Of a stretch of DNA of 64,000 bases, positions 23,693 through 36,399 are shown piece by piece (the stretch's first letter is position 1; every line of letters starts with the position of its first letter). The position numbers were made by a program, and so were the translations under genes. The stretch is from Congeria kusceri (lineage: Eukaryota > Mollusca > Bivalvia > Myida > Dreissenidae), in assembly GCA_027627225.1 (NCBI GenBank), contig CM051034.1, positions 19,528,480-19,592,479 of the forward strand, given 5' to 3'. The notes beneath the pieces are model-generated. The model made no database searches. It saw nothing but the letters and a program-made list of their open reading frames with translations, and had not been told where the DNA came from.

Positions 23693-23700
23693 CACTACCT
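23487..23700. repeat. (TAC/CTA)n microsatellite, copy A
   Basis: About 210 bases of CTA repeats with occasional variants. Homologous in position to the two arrays at 40.14 and 41.98 kb. It produces poly-Leu and poly-Val open frames that are not genes. Confidence 0.95.
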
Positions 23701-25649
23701 ATACAATATTAATACTACTTCTACGTTTTAAATAAATAACATTTTTGTAGATGTGTTATTATGTATTGTCATTATGCTGTTGTTATTTTAATATCATGTT
23801 AAACTTGAAAGTCGTAACTTAGAAATTCAAGTAAATTATTTTGAAATCCAAAAGTGTTTTGTTCGAACTATAATCAACGCTTATAACATATGCCATTTTA
23901 TTAAACAAGTTTGCATTATTTTGGCTGCTCTTCACAATTTACAAAAGAGATTTTCATCAGAGAACATGCATTAATTTTGTGATCGATCAATCATCAAAGC
24001 TAAATCTAGAGATTAAGAGTTTACATTATATGCTATTCTTGGCTATTTTATTCCATTAAATGTCACAAACATGAAATGATTGTCGATTATCGAAATTTGA
24101 TAGTTATTATAAAGAAAAGCTTTATAAACGGCCATAGGTAATATTACGTCAAACGCGATTCCGTATTTAGATGAAGCCTTAGAGAAAATAATTAAAGTAA
24201 TAAATTTAATATTCGTTGTGCAGATTTGATACGAGATTATATATGTTGTACTTCAAATAAAGTTGTATCATTTATAGACACTGGTTTGATGGTATATTAC
24301 AACATTTTAATACCGAGTATAATTAGGATTACTTAAGATATACTGCGCACACAATAACTAAGACTGATCAATTTCATTGATTTCAAAACACTTGACACTA
24401 TGTCCTGTATTGTATAAACCAAATTATGTTTTAAACGTACGAACTATTATATAATCTCTAAAATGACCTAGTCTTCTACACAATACATTTATTGTTTTGC
24501 AGCTATTAATTACTGCGATAATTTTGAAATTCAAATGCATTAATTCGGTGCCATTGTTCTCAAATAATAAATTGGAAACTCCTAACATTTTCAAGCTGTA
24601 AAAGAAATAATGGGTGTTTATATTTAAGATGTCAGATATAATTTACAGTTATGACACTATGTTAAAACAGTTATGACTTTATGTTTCAATAACAAACCAC
24701 TACAATAAACATTAAAATACACATACATACCCATTATTAAAGAGCCCATATTCACATTCATTGTGGTGACATGTTTACAGCTAATATGTTTATACCGTGG
24801 TGAATAACTTATCACCTTAGCTCAACTAATTATATGGTATAATGAAAAATTAAATCCAAAAATTAAAATGTAAAAAAGTCAGGTGTATAGACGTATATAA
24901 CCGAACGAAATTCAATTTGATAGTAATCAATCGACCTGTTTACACATCAGGCTACCCGCTTTCAGATGTCGCTTGTCTATGGCCTTTGGTTTGTAGTATA
25001 AACTTGCTCGTTAGTGTAGGATTTGAACTACCGCTTATTTATTGTCAGTTGATGGGTTTTTATCTTTTACAACTTTGGAATGGATCGTGGCACACAAAGG
25101 TTGCGTTCCGCTTTTGCATGTTGGTCAATCGTAATGATTTTTTGAACATGGTAACACCTCTGATGTGTGGTAAACTAAATAAAGAGCGAATTAAACTGTC
25201 ATCACAAATTTAATATATAATTCAAATCAAAATAATGTCTTTCTTTATTTGTAAAGCGTGTCTATAATAATGTCAGTAACCACACGAGAGATGCGCATTT
25301 AACCACAGTGAAAATAACCAAAGAACATTTTGGTGCGCAATGTAAAGTTTCCGTAGCATAGAAAATTTCGAAAATATCTTGTTGTTTTCTTTCCTTCAAA
25401 TAAAACTTTGTATAATGCCTTTTATAATATAAGCAGGATCTGCATTCCTTGCATTGAATTTTGTTTTATCAAACAAACAACAGATAGTTCGTTTACATTT
25501 GGCTTGTAACCTAACGGTGGACACCTCTCTGACAGAACGGCTGCTTCTGCTAATGTTTGAGAAGTATTTTAATGAAAAGTGATGATTTCTAAACAAACAA
25601 GCGACGTTTGGAACTTCCAGGTGTAAACAAGGCAGCTTGATTTAGCAGC

Positions 25650-27240
25650 AAGGCTGGACAGGATATGTTTATTTTGTACTGTGCACTTTTAATTATAGTT
25701 TTTATTAATACACTAAAAGTCTTATATTACTCACCTGCTTGATTAATTGTCGCATATGATATTTTGACATACCATTGCTTATCAAACAAGGATATTAGTA
25801 AAACTGATACTTGTAAAATAAATTGAATGAAGTCAGGAGGTCAGATATATATTTTAAAACTGAAATTCAAACTACAACGGTGAAATGAATTATCCTGAAC
25901 CTCCTGAACATTACATTAAAATACCATACCAACGTGCAGAGTGTGCAAAATTGCCACAGAAAAAACAGTGGCATCTGTAAAACTAAAACAATTCAACAAT
26001 TAGTTACAGAGAAATATCCATGACAAAAATGCTACACAAATACTTTTTAATATAATCAAAAGAACAATACCCGCAGAACACTCACAAAAAAGGAACATAT
26101 TGCAATATGTTCATTTCCTCTTTGTATTAAAGCCACGAACAGTTGTCATTGAATTTCTACCAGAAGTTGCACTGCATATTAGGGACACAGAAATAATCAA
26201 AGGCCAATAGGACAGAGGCAAAATATCATAACATTGTGCTCATTTTATTATGGTACCCTCAACATGTATTGTATTGAAATCCAGCAATTCATTCTTAGAA
26301 AAAGCTCTGACCAGGATAATGCACTAACTCTATTGATTTACGGTAACTTTAGAGTTGTCTTGATATATACTGGTTGCTATTTGTATTGTGTACGAAATAT
26401 GTATTTGCAGAAGAACACAAGGGGACATTTATTTAGTTTTCAAAATCCTTTGCATAAACTGAGGTCTGTTGATTCAGCCAAACATGCAGCCTAAATATTC
26501 TTTCATACATCTGCATAAACTGCAAGCTGAGGTATGCTGTATGGTGCTAAACACGATGACAGAAAAACGGAACCAGTTACTTAATAATTCGTGTACTTTG
26601 TAATAAATACGGTTTTCAGTTTTTAATAAAATCTACAAATATAACATGATTCAGTAATAAATTCCTAGTTTTTACATTTGACTTCCTAGTTTTTTCCTGT
26701 TTTCTATGATTTCAATTACTAGGTTTTGTACAGACTGTTGAAAAGCCTGTGGCATTCAGACATGCATTTAGAGGACAGCATTTGACTCAGCTCCACCTAA
26801 CATAGATCCTACAGCTTTAGATGAAGCAAGAATCTAATGTCAAAGATTTTCATCCCAACAACAAATCTTGATGACAAATTCCCAGCCCCAATTTTGTCAT
26901 GCAGCTTATCTGCCTACGGTTGATCGTCAGAGCAACCATGTGTAATTTTGCGGTGTGGTTGTTACTTGGCTCGCCACAATATTTTGCAACTGTTATGAGA
27001 CAATTAACTGTCAAAACAGGTTGACAAAAGAAGCAAGTCAACAATCAAGCGATGATGATAGTTCTAGTGATATTGAATGTGAAAACGAAAATTAAATTGG
27101 TTGTCATTGATGGTTTTGTAAGATTGTGTTGTGTATTTATTTGCATATACATGGGATGCTAACCGAACACAAACTGTATTTAAGTTGAAATGTAAATGAT
27201 TGGAATATAATATCTGCTTTATTATCCATATTTAAATAAT
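25650..27240. other. No gene recognised (copy A interior)
   Basis: Short open frames at 26234-26494 and 26850-27044 have no recognisable motif. The sequence lacks an obvious counterpart in copy B and may be a separate insertion. Confidence 0.35.
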
Positions 27241-27720
27241 GCCCCCATCGAAGGTGACGGGGTATATTGGTTTGCTAATGTAGGTAGGTCTGTCGGGTAA
27301 CACATTCGTTTCCGCTCTCTGAGTTCAACAGTTTTCATCCGATCTTCACCAACCCTCATGAAAATGTTTGCCGGCATAACATTTCAGTCAAGTTCGATAT
27401 TCAAATCGTCCGGTGCATTATGAATTTATGGCCCTGGAATTACCTAACATCGGCCTTGTTAGCTATTTCTGCTCTGTAAGTCCATCAGTTTTGTCAGCCG
27501 TTTTAAATATTATTAATCCTTGTATTTATGTAAACATCAGTTGAATGTTTGTCAATACATTTTCTAGCAACACATACATTGCATACATTCAGAATATTGT
27601 AGTTACGCTACTTATTGAAAGATATATGCCAATTTTAAATTTGTGGCGGCCATCTTGGCGGCCATATTGAATATTTCAAAATGCTCAATGATGACAAAGT
27701 TGCATCATAAAGTATCTAAG
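27240..27720. repeat. Probable dispersed-repeat fragment
   Basis: Starts with TGCCCCCATCGAAGGTGACG and ends near GGCGGCCATCTTGGCGGCC. Both phrases resemble termini of repeats I associate with bivalve genomes; a related GGCGGCCATCTTGG occurs at 53651. Family unknown. Confidence 0.4.
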
Positions 27721-30367
27721 TAAGGACATGCTATTGAATCATTTTATGCAAAAACAATTTGTGCGTACTACCGTTTTGGGTTTATCGACCGGCATACTGA
27801 CTAATAATCCATCCCGATAAATCCCCCGACTGAAACAAAGATATTCTTTGAATTTATTTAGATGACTTTATTTAAATTATTTAATTAAATTAATAATGTA
27901 TGCAATACCCAAAGTGCTTATTATTTGGATGCTGAATATGGCACAATACACAAAGTATCTTTTTTCACGCATCCTAATTGGACGCAATGAAATGAATTCC
28001 AGCCTACATTAAAGTGCTATTATTATATAAACATACTGTAGATTTAATGTAAACACAATTCAAAATTTAAAGTGTAAAATATGTGTGTTTTTAGTATTAC
28101 TTTGGAGTACGCAGCATGTACAAACACGATTTTTAAAAGTTAAAACGATTATGTCCGGTTTGATAAAAACAACATGAGGAATTTTGTCCTGGTACGGAAA
28201 ATAGAGCGGGAGTGATTTGTCCGGAAAATGGAATTTTTTTTCGGATACCCAGGCATCGACAACACAAAAGAACTTGTATAAAGTACATAACAAATACAAA
28301 CATTTCAGTATGCAAAACAACTATTAATGTCATGTAATAATTCTAAAAGGTCATTGCTGTGAGTTAATGTATTATAATTTATATGTTTTACAAAGATTAT
28401 AATTGATATGGATTTTACAAAACAAGAAAATCAATGCGTCATGGATAACCGTTAAATACTCATTTACCGTCATTTTTGTGCCTTATAGCACTTAATATAT
28501 TTGTGGGGAGCGAATGCTGCATTTAAACAGAAAATAACACAGAAATTGTAAAAAACAAACAAACTCATTTGTAATGGTTATTACTAAGGATTGTTTTCAT
28601 CTAATTGTATAACACTTCAGACGTGCGAACTATGATGTATTCATTGCAATAACAAATCGTGACAGTTTTAAACAAATACATGATATAATGCAGGCTTTAC
28701 ACTGGTTTATACTGGTACTGCTGGATTCCGCTGATGTGTTTGATCAATAACATGCCATAGACAATTTAAACGATTAAGTATGCAATTAATTTATATAATT
28801 TAAATTATTCCAAACAAAGTGGCCTTCTATTCTGTTTGACACGTGTGTAAAGCGCTCTAACGACCAACTCGTTGCATAAGTAACATTTCTGAAGTAGGCT
28901 TATAAAATTACAATACGCAAATCAAAATTCTAGAATGATTTCTTGGTAGTGGCAGTGGGTATTTTAAAACCGCATATGGCAAGTAACCGCTGCGATCGAT
29001 TAGTATGGCAGGTTAACTGGTCAAGTATTAGAGGTTTAAGCGCCTAATTATTATATAATTATTGATCGACCGTAGGCAAGCGCCTGGCAGATTAAGCTTG
29101 TTCCAAAAACATCAATTAACGCCCTAGTTAAAGGCCTAGTTTAAGGACTGTCTGGCCTCTCCATGGGGTATTCCACTCTGTCGATTGGTCCACCATAAAA
29201 TGTATGATCATTATCTGTAATCTTTTCTCTCAGCTGACTAAGCAATGGTTAAGTGCACTATATTTCCTCTGCAGCCGTGTATTGATATCAGCTGATAAGG
29301 GTCGCCACACTGTGTCCACACTGTGACCACAGCAGGTTGCCAATACACAGGCGTACAAAAACACAGATTTTGGGATCAAATAAAGAAGGATTAAACTAGG
29401 CCTTTAACAGTGACATTTAATGTGCCAACAAATCAGAAAACAAAGTAAATAGCGCTAATAAAGTCATTAAAATACCGATAGATACCATTCATTTTCAGTC
29501 AATTACTTTTTACTCATAACTACTCACTAGGTGAAGACAGATTTAAATGTTTTACAGTTCGCTAGGTAGCTTGTCAGTAATTACAGTTAGATATATATGA
29601 TTATGTGTTTTGTGTTATGTTTCAAATTAAAATATCAATCATTTGAATGAATTTTTTTTAATTGTGTGTGCCATACGTTCAACACGAAGCTCGGCTGTTG
29701 AAACATTACGAATATATCTGCATGTGCCAAAGGTGCATTTTAATGCGAATGTTTTCAAATAGAATATTTAAACATTATAATGTAATAGTACAATTATATT
29801 GTATATACACGTTTCACGTAAAACTGTAAAAATAGTTTGACTATGATTGTAAACTTTTTGGGACATACACATATGTTTTGTCACTGTAGTGCTAGTTTTG
29901 CTGCTTGAACACGCATTTATTGGTGTACATGTATAAGAAAACCTTGATAATTACTTTCATTGACATCAAAATATTCTTAAATAAAATACGTCTATGTTGC
30001 CCTATATTGATATTGAACACGAATCCAATCGAAGACCGTGTTACAAACTAGGTTAAGCAGCAACAAATCTACTGCGAAAGCTGACGTTTTGCAATATCAG
30101 CAGAGTTACGGTTGGAACGCCTGCACTTACAAGGTCTTCATGGCGTACAAACCACAACAGTTCGCCAACCGCAATGATACTAATCTTGTGAAACCCATCA
30201 ATCTTCGAACACTTCCGCCTTTGTTACTCCATGAATTGCTGCCTAATACATCACAACCGCGTCCATTTACTCAGCTAGCGCGACAAGTACATGAATGATC
30301 TGTGCAACAGGTAATTAGTAAGCTGAAACTTTTTGCATAAAGTTGTAGGTTCAAACATAAACTGTAA

Positions 30368-30450
30368 ATAGCAAATTGATGCATAGCTTCTTTTGTAATC
30401 ACCATTAAATAGCAAATTGATGCATAGCTTCTTTTGTAATCACCATTCGT
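30368..30450. repeat. 47-bp tandem duplication
   Basis: The block AATAGCAAATTGATGCATAG through GTAATCACCATT is repeated directly, without change, at about 30368 and 30409. Confidence 0.8.
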
Positions 30451-31093
30451 ACGTTTTCAATAAGATTGAAATTTGTGAAAGCGCCACAAGTACAGAAAAA
30501 AATATATAACAAATGAGACAAATTAAACAAACCACGCTACCATCAGGCGTTGAACGGATAACGATCATATACATGTGTGAAAACGATGTCAAAGAGACAA
30601 AAAATGTCTAAACGTGTGTTGGATAATTTTGCAGGATTTCCTCGTGGCGTGATAAACAATTTTTTTCCGTCCAAATGCGCAGACGTTAACAGATGTTTTG
30701 CTTATGACGTAATTGATCAGACAATGTAAATTTCGGTTAAATTTAATACAGAATAATTGGTTGAAAGATCAGCATAAGTTCTTTTCCACTCTATGAAACG
30801 TTTTCTTCATAAGAAAAACAGTTGTGGATTTGAAACCGTAAATATCTTCACAAATACATAAAACTAATGCACGGAATCCTGAATCCTTATTCACAAACCC
30901 ATTCTTACTCGTAAGACTCAATAATAAAGAATATTCTTAAAATTAATCTGTTCTACATTGGACGTTCATTTGAAATTTACTTATTCACTAACTCTAATTA
31001 TCGCGTTCTTTACTTAAAACGACGTGTTAATGAAATTAACGCCATGGACGCCTTCACATTTGTGAATACACACGGATTGTTTTTCTTGAGTCT

Positions 31094-31235
31094 AAATGTG
31101 GCGTGTCGTGGAAAAACCCGGCTTAATGCATGTGCGGAAAGTGTGGTCCCGGACAGTCCGCACAGGCTAATCCGAGACGGCACTTTACGCACATGCATTG
31201 CATTAAGCCCGGTTTTCCCATGACACGCCTCAAAT
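31094..31235. mobile_element. Hairpin MITE, short form
   Basis: Complete 142-bp foldback. AAATGTGGCGTGTCGTGG on the left pairs with CATGACACGCCTCAAAT on the right; inner arms share GCTTAATGCATGTGCG / CGCACATGCATT and GTCCGCACAGGC. It belongs to the same family as 13018 and 18063 but lacks their middle segment. Confidence 0.75.
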
Positions 31236-31510
31236 GTATTCTTAATGCTTAGTTCTAAGAATTGTTTGGTTAATACGGGTTTTGTTATAAACACGTCAGT
31301 GGATATGACAGGCTGGCACGGGTAGCCGAGTACCAAGTCCTTTATGTACCCGCAATAAACGCAATAATTATTAGCTTTAAACACGGAAACAGCATTAAAA
31401 GTGTGTATTTACGATTTATACCTACAGGTACACAAATATCTGTGAGCACATTGTTATGCATACTTATATTTAATATGAATTCGTTACAAAAACATACATT
31501 TTCCAAGCCA

Positions 31511-32060
31511 GCAAGCCTACATTGGTCCGATATCTATCCGATATGTTCTGAATATCGGATAGATATCGCTCGCGATATCTATCCGATCAACGTTTTGCCC
31601 ATCGGCATTTGATCGGGCCGTCATCGAAGCATTGCATATCGGATACATATCGGATAGACATCGGGCCAATATCGTCCCAGAATGCAAGCCCACATCGGTC
31701 CGACATCTATCCGATATGTTTTAAATATATCGGATAGATATCGCTCGCGATATCTATCCGATCAATGTTTTGTCCATCGGCATTTGATCGGGCCGTCATC
31801 GAAGCATTGCATATCGGATACATAACGGATAGACATCGGGCCAATATCGTGCCAGAAAGCAAGCCTACATTGGTCCGATATCTATCCGATATGTTTTAAA
31901 TATATCGGATAGATATCGCTCGCGATATCTATCCGATCAACGTTTTGCCCATCGGCATTTGATCGGATAGATATCGGAGCATTGTTTATCGGACGTATAT
32001 CGGATAGACATCGGGCCAATATCATTCCAGTTTGCAAGCCTAAATTGGTCCGATATCTAT
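31511..32060. repeat. ~174-bp tandem units, each with a long palindrome
   Basis: Unit starts (GCAAGCC) are at 31511, 31684, 31859 and 32034. Each unit contains CCGATATCTATCCGATATG, the ATCGGATAGATATCG palindrome, ATCGGCATTTGATCGG and GACATCGGGCCAATATCG. Units 1-3 are highly similar. Confidence 0.85.
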
Positions 32061-34140
32061 TAGATGATGTTGTCAATATCTTTGGAATTGATAACCACAC
32101 TTGTTTATTTTAATGCTAAATTTCAAAATGATGTACAATTTAGAACAACACTCAGAAAAGTGTACATATCTTCATTTTTAATAACTACATCTAATTCTAT
32201 CTTCTCAAAACATTTCATACGTTTGAGAACCAAATTATAATAAAACAATCCCAAAAAGCTGTGATAAATATAACAGAAGCAATGGAAAATCATCATGGAA
32301 ATGTATATACTATTTATTTGAACAAAAGTTTATATGATCTTTCAACGTCGTCATGTTTAATTAATATTTAAATCAGTTACGAGTTTATCGCTTAAAACAT
32401 TAAAGGACATGTCACATTGAAATCTTATAGGTTTGTATAAAAAGTCACTTACAACATGTCAGTGATGTGACAGTAACCAAGAAAAAGCTAAGAAATGCAA
32501 TCATTTATTGTAAGTTGAATTGCCAATTGAAACAGTTACAAAATGCTTTCTATCAACATGTAAGTTATTTATGAATATTAGCATCATCCACCATCATACA
32601 TGCTTTTAAACCAGTGCAACAAAATTGAAAAAGTTAATAATTCAGCAATACTTAACCGACAATTAATTGTATTAGACATTTAGTATCAAATTGAAATTTC
32701 CACATTTCAATGACCTTAATTTAGATAAAACTAAATATTTAAAAATCATATAAACAAATGGAAATCTGATTCGAATCCAAACTGGAAATTAAAACAAAAT
32801 CGAAGACAATTCCAGTAAAAAGCGTAAACAGACTAAAATACAAAAAAAACAACAACACGTATTTGACAATATTATGCATATTATGGTTTCTTTGTTATCC
32901 TCACAGAATGTTTACATTTAATTTTGCAAATAAAATAAAACTATGGTTCAGTCAAGATTATATATATTAATTACATGTAATTTGTTAGCATCATATATAG
33001 GTTGCATCACATCTTCAAAAAGAATCAGAATTCTAAGACCTTTGCATGTCTTCACAAAAACATGAAAAATGTAAAACAATTAATTAACACTAAACAGTGT
33101 GTGTCATTAAATTGTTTTTGTTTTAATAAACCACATACTACACTTGTTATTAAGAATAGTAGTTATAGCAATTAAAAATAACTTCATAAAAATAACTTCA
33201 TAAATTGGAACTTTCCAGTCCCTGTCACAAATTTAAGAGTGTTTACTTTAGAAGTCTTCATAATATCAATGATTAGTAGAATGTTTTTTATCCACTGTTC
33301 TTAATCTCAGTCAAATTCCTTAGCCAGTGTTTGATGCAGCATTCCACCCGATAATGAAAATGGTGTTGTTCAAAGCAGACCATGTATGTCACTGGCAGCT
33401 GGAATGTATGCAAATTAAACTTTAGATCAAAGAAAGTAGTTCAATTAATAATTGTAGTCATATAAAGAAATGCAATACATGTTTTACTATACACTCCAAT
33501 TTTACATGTTGGTGTGCAGAAACTGCTTAAACAATGTGTTACTAACTTGCTCACATCAACAGAAGTGAACTGCATGTTCTGACCAAGTATCCACATCCAA
33601 TGTATATTTGATTACCTTCATCTTTCCCAATGACAAATTCAAATTAGATGATTCTGTCCATATTGATATGCAGCCCGTTTGTCAGTGATGAACGTTATCA
33701 AGTCTAAGACCTTATTGTCATCCAAAGAGGCCCAAGAGCCACCATTGCGAAGCAGGTAATTCGTCTGAGAACAAAATTATTTTCAGTATAATTTGTTTTA
33801 ATTGTGGGTTCATTAGTTTAGTGTATTCTTTTATTTCAAGGGACCAGTTCACAGATTGGCCAACTGACAATTTTCCAACTTTTTGTCACAGATTCCCACA
33901 ATGAAAAGAATAGCATATATAAAGTAGCGAAATAACACAAAGGACATACAGTAAATACCATTTTGTTAATGACTAATCGTCAGTGGAAATTTAGAAAATC
34001 ATAAAGCGTTTGTAACGCTAAACGATGGAATAATTTGGAGTGTTTCTGTTGTTTATGTTAAAATTGCTGACAACACATGGATCGCTTACATAAATTATAC
34101 AATCATATAATAAAATACATAATGTATCCCCATATACAAA
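32060..34140. other. Element interior, no gene seen
   Basis: AT-rich, non-coding. No open frame shows a family motif. Confidence 0.4.
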
Positions 34141-34141
34141 A

Positions 34142-34216
34142 GTTGGAATGGCCGAGTGGTTTAGGCGGTAGACTTTTGATCTAGAGGTCGGAGTTTCGAA
34201 CCCCGGTGGGAGCAAC
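34142..34216 (+). tRNA. tRNA-like sequence with TTT anticodon loop, probably decayed
   Basis: The 75-base sequence has a Leu/Ser-like D arm (GGCCGAGTGGTTTAGGC), a four-pair anticodon stem GTAGA/TCTAG around loop CTTTTGA (anticodon TTT, Lys), and a TTCGAAC T loop. It is followed at once by a T6 pol III terminator (34217-34222). The acceptor stem pairs only GTTG/CAAC, and the T stem has mismatches. It is either a tRNA pseudogene or the head of a SINE. Confidence 0.4.
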
Positions 34217-34222
34217 TTTTTT

Positions 34223-34892
34223 CTTTTCCTTTTTTATGTTTTTTTTTTCTCGTCATTATACTTGAGCTTTTTAGTTTCGATGCTTAAATCTGTTAAGTTA
34301 AGACAATGAATGGCATACTACAAAAAATACAAAAATATGTGAACAAGTCCCTTTAAATATAATGTATACAATACTGTTAAAATTAAAATAAATTTCAACT
34401 GTAAGCCTTTAAAATACAAATATTTGAAGTATATTGAACCTGTAACATGTAAAAGAAAACTTATCTCGCTGTAAATACTTACATTCGTAGATATGACAAA
34501 ACAGTATCGTAATATACTAATAATAATAAACACTCGCGAAAATATGTTACATTTCAATAACCTGGATTTTTCTACGCCTACAAGACTTTGAATAGCTGAT
34601 ATAAAGAAACACGATGTCTAAGTACTTAATTCTTGTTGGTTTTTTCTGCGTTGAAGAGGAAACTGAACATTTTAATGTTACTTTTCCTTTCTGGAGATCA
34701 ACGGTTCAAGTTTAAACGAACAAGAATTTTGCGCCAACCGAAAACGATTTTGTTCGACGAAAATAATTTCAAAGCTATTTCAAATAAGATTTGTGAAGTT
34801 ATAGAACGCACATTCATTTCAGTAAAATACTCTTCAGTATTGCCGGATTGATACACATAAATAATTTTATGAAAATAAAGAGAATTACTGCT
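34223..34892. other. No gene seen
   Basis: AT-rich interior of the AGCCAGCAAGC element. Confidence 0.35.
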
Positions 34893-35410
34893 TGCCATCA
34901 ACGATATCGGCCCTACATCGATCCGACATCGTTACTTAAAATGACGATAACGTAACACATATTGAAGAAATGCCACTCATATATGGATTTGTTTAACATA
35001 TATCACATACACTAAATGTATACATCTACTTTTTATTTTTCACCAAAATTATATCTGATAGATAACGTATAGATATCGAACTATTATATCGATAGCCGAC
35101 AACTGCCCGATATCTATCCGATATGTACAGTAGGTACAATGCTTGCTATCGATAACGGATATATATCGGGCCGTTTTGTTAATGCGATATCGATATACCG
35201 ATATCTACCCGATATATGCTTGCTGGCTGGGTATCTTCTTGTTTAATTTGATAACAGAATTGTGTTTCTTTGTTTAAACTGTACTGATTTATTTAATTTT
35301 CACATTAAAGTATTTTAACACTGCTTGAAATCAGACTGTGCGCTAACTTTTGGTCTTGTTCAAAAATATATACCTACAGGTAAAGACCTGTCGGTACATG
35401 CTGGCTCGTG

Positions 35411-35700
35411 GCAGATCCGTGGCCTAGTGGTAACGCACTGGCTTCACAACCCAGATGTCGCAGGTTTAAGACCCCGCTACACCCTTTCCTCATGAATCGT
35501 CTTTCGCATCAGACGTTAGACCGAGGTGCAGTATACTAGCCTACTAGGTGCTTTACACCGGACATTCAAAGACCCAGGGTCGCCTCTGGAACGGGGCGTC
35601 TCAAGAATCTTCCACGATCCCCCGTAACCCAACAAACAAGTATCCTTGGGGCGTTGGTCATATAGGAGATAATCCCGCTGCACTCGATACAAAAAAGTAC
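35411..35700 (+). mobile_element. tRNA-derived SINE (Val-like head)
   Basis: The head GGCCTAGTGGTAACGCACTGG has an A-box-like D arm, then GCTTCACAACCCAG (anticodon-like CAC) and GCAGGTTTAAGACC (degenerate B box). The body includes AAAGACCCAGGGTCGCCTCT and GGAACGGGGCGT, then ACGATCCCCCGTAAC. A related body fragment lies at 50288-50345. It ends in an A/CA-rich tail near 35690. Confidence 0.65.
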
Positions 35701-36399
35701 TACACACACACATGCTGGCTCTTGCAGCGGAGAATCAGCATTGCATTGATACAACAAGTGCTGACGCTGCTCCTATGTAAACTGGTAGGTTTACCTACTT
35801 GGTGCTTGTACATTTTCTTTTGACCCAAGCGGTACGGCATATTTGCAATGTGGTTAACGCAGGTTTGATCAGATGATGACTTCAGACGTGTATGTTTGGA
35901 CCTTGCGCTTTTGGCGGTCTGCTCCAAAAGAAAGACATCGTTTGTATAATTGCACCAGCACGTATGTGTACAGTATTTATGCTGGACATTCTCCTTTTTA
36001 TAAACGTTTCGGCGTTGCGCCTTTCTTAAATTATGGAAATATTTTACAACACGATTTTCAAATGACCTCCACATAAAAACCAACTTAGATGTGCTACTTA
36101 GAGAAATAATTTCAATTGAACTTATATTTCATTGGCAAAAAAAGGACTATAATTATGTTGGTAGTAGACGTAGCAACCCCGTTGATAACTACTGACTCAT
36201 ATTTATTTAGACATTCCACAATAAACTTTTTTTATAATTGTTACATTTGCAGTGTTTTTACGTCCTTGAATTCAAGTTCGATTTGAAAAGTTTACATGCA
36301 TTTGTTATCCAATGAACTGACAATGAAAAGGAAGATAAATAGGTATAAAGTAATGAAAATAAAGTTTCCTTGACTATATCGTTCTTTGGCTTGGTATAA

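Larger units (their letters stand above)
19515..30870. repeat. Segmental duplication, copy A
   Basis: Collinear with 35860-58470 (copy B). Anchor pairs are GGCGGTCTGCTCCAAA at 19590 and 35913; the unknown gene at 21.7-23.3 and 38.3-39.9 kb; (TAC)n at 23.49 and 40.14/41.98 kb; and TCAGGCTACCCGCTTTCAGA at 24947 and 43652. Further pairs are ACACAGAAATTG at 28538 and AATACAGAAATTG at 49946; GGCAAGCG-CTGG at 29076 and 53831; and GCCTGCACTTACAA at 30119 and 57735, then GGCGTTGAACGGATAACG at 30547 and 58097. Divergence is substantial (many substitutions and indels), so the event is old. Confidence 0.85.
31506..35228. mobile_element. Candidate element with AGCCAGCAAGC ends and ATCGGATAGAT palindromes
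   Basis: AGCCAGCAAGC at 31506-31516 is matched by its exact inverse GCTTGCTGGCT at 35218-35228. Inside the left end (31511-32060) are three direct units of 173-175 bp, with a fourth start at 32034. Each carries a perfect palindrome built of ATCGGATAGATATCG and its complement around GCTCGCG. The right end (34893-35228) holds diverged copies of the same ATCGGATA words. The 2.8-kb interior is AT-rich with no transposase frame. This looks like a non-autonomous DNA element; I could not see a target duplication. Confidence 0.55.

Noticed and set aside
23431..23712. Poly-Leu and poly-Val open frames
   Set aside because: Produced by the CTA microsatellite; same for the frames at 40151-40594 and 41944-42700.
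24917..25213. 98-codon plus-strand open frame
   Set aside because: The homologous stretch in copy B (43.6-43.9 kb) does not keep the frame, so it is unlikely to be coding.
30038..30298. Open frame with GWNACTYKV, partly shared with 57528-57806
   Set aside because: Only about ten residues agree between duplication copies before the frames diverge; not enough to call an exon.
34018..34215. Minus-strand open frame over the tRNA-like sequence
   Set aside because: It is the antisense translation of the tRNA-like region with no protein family signal.
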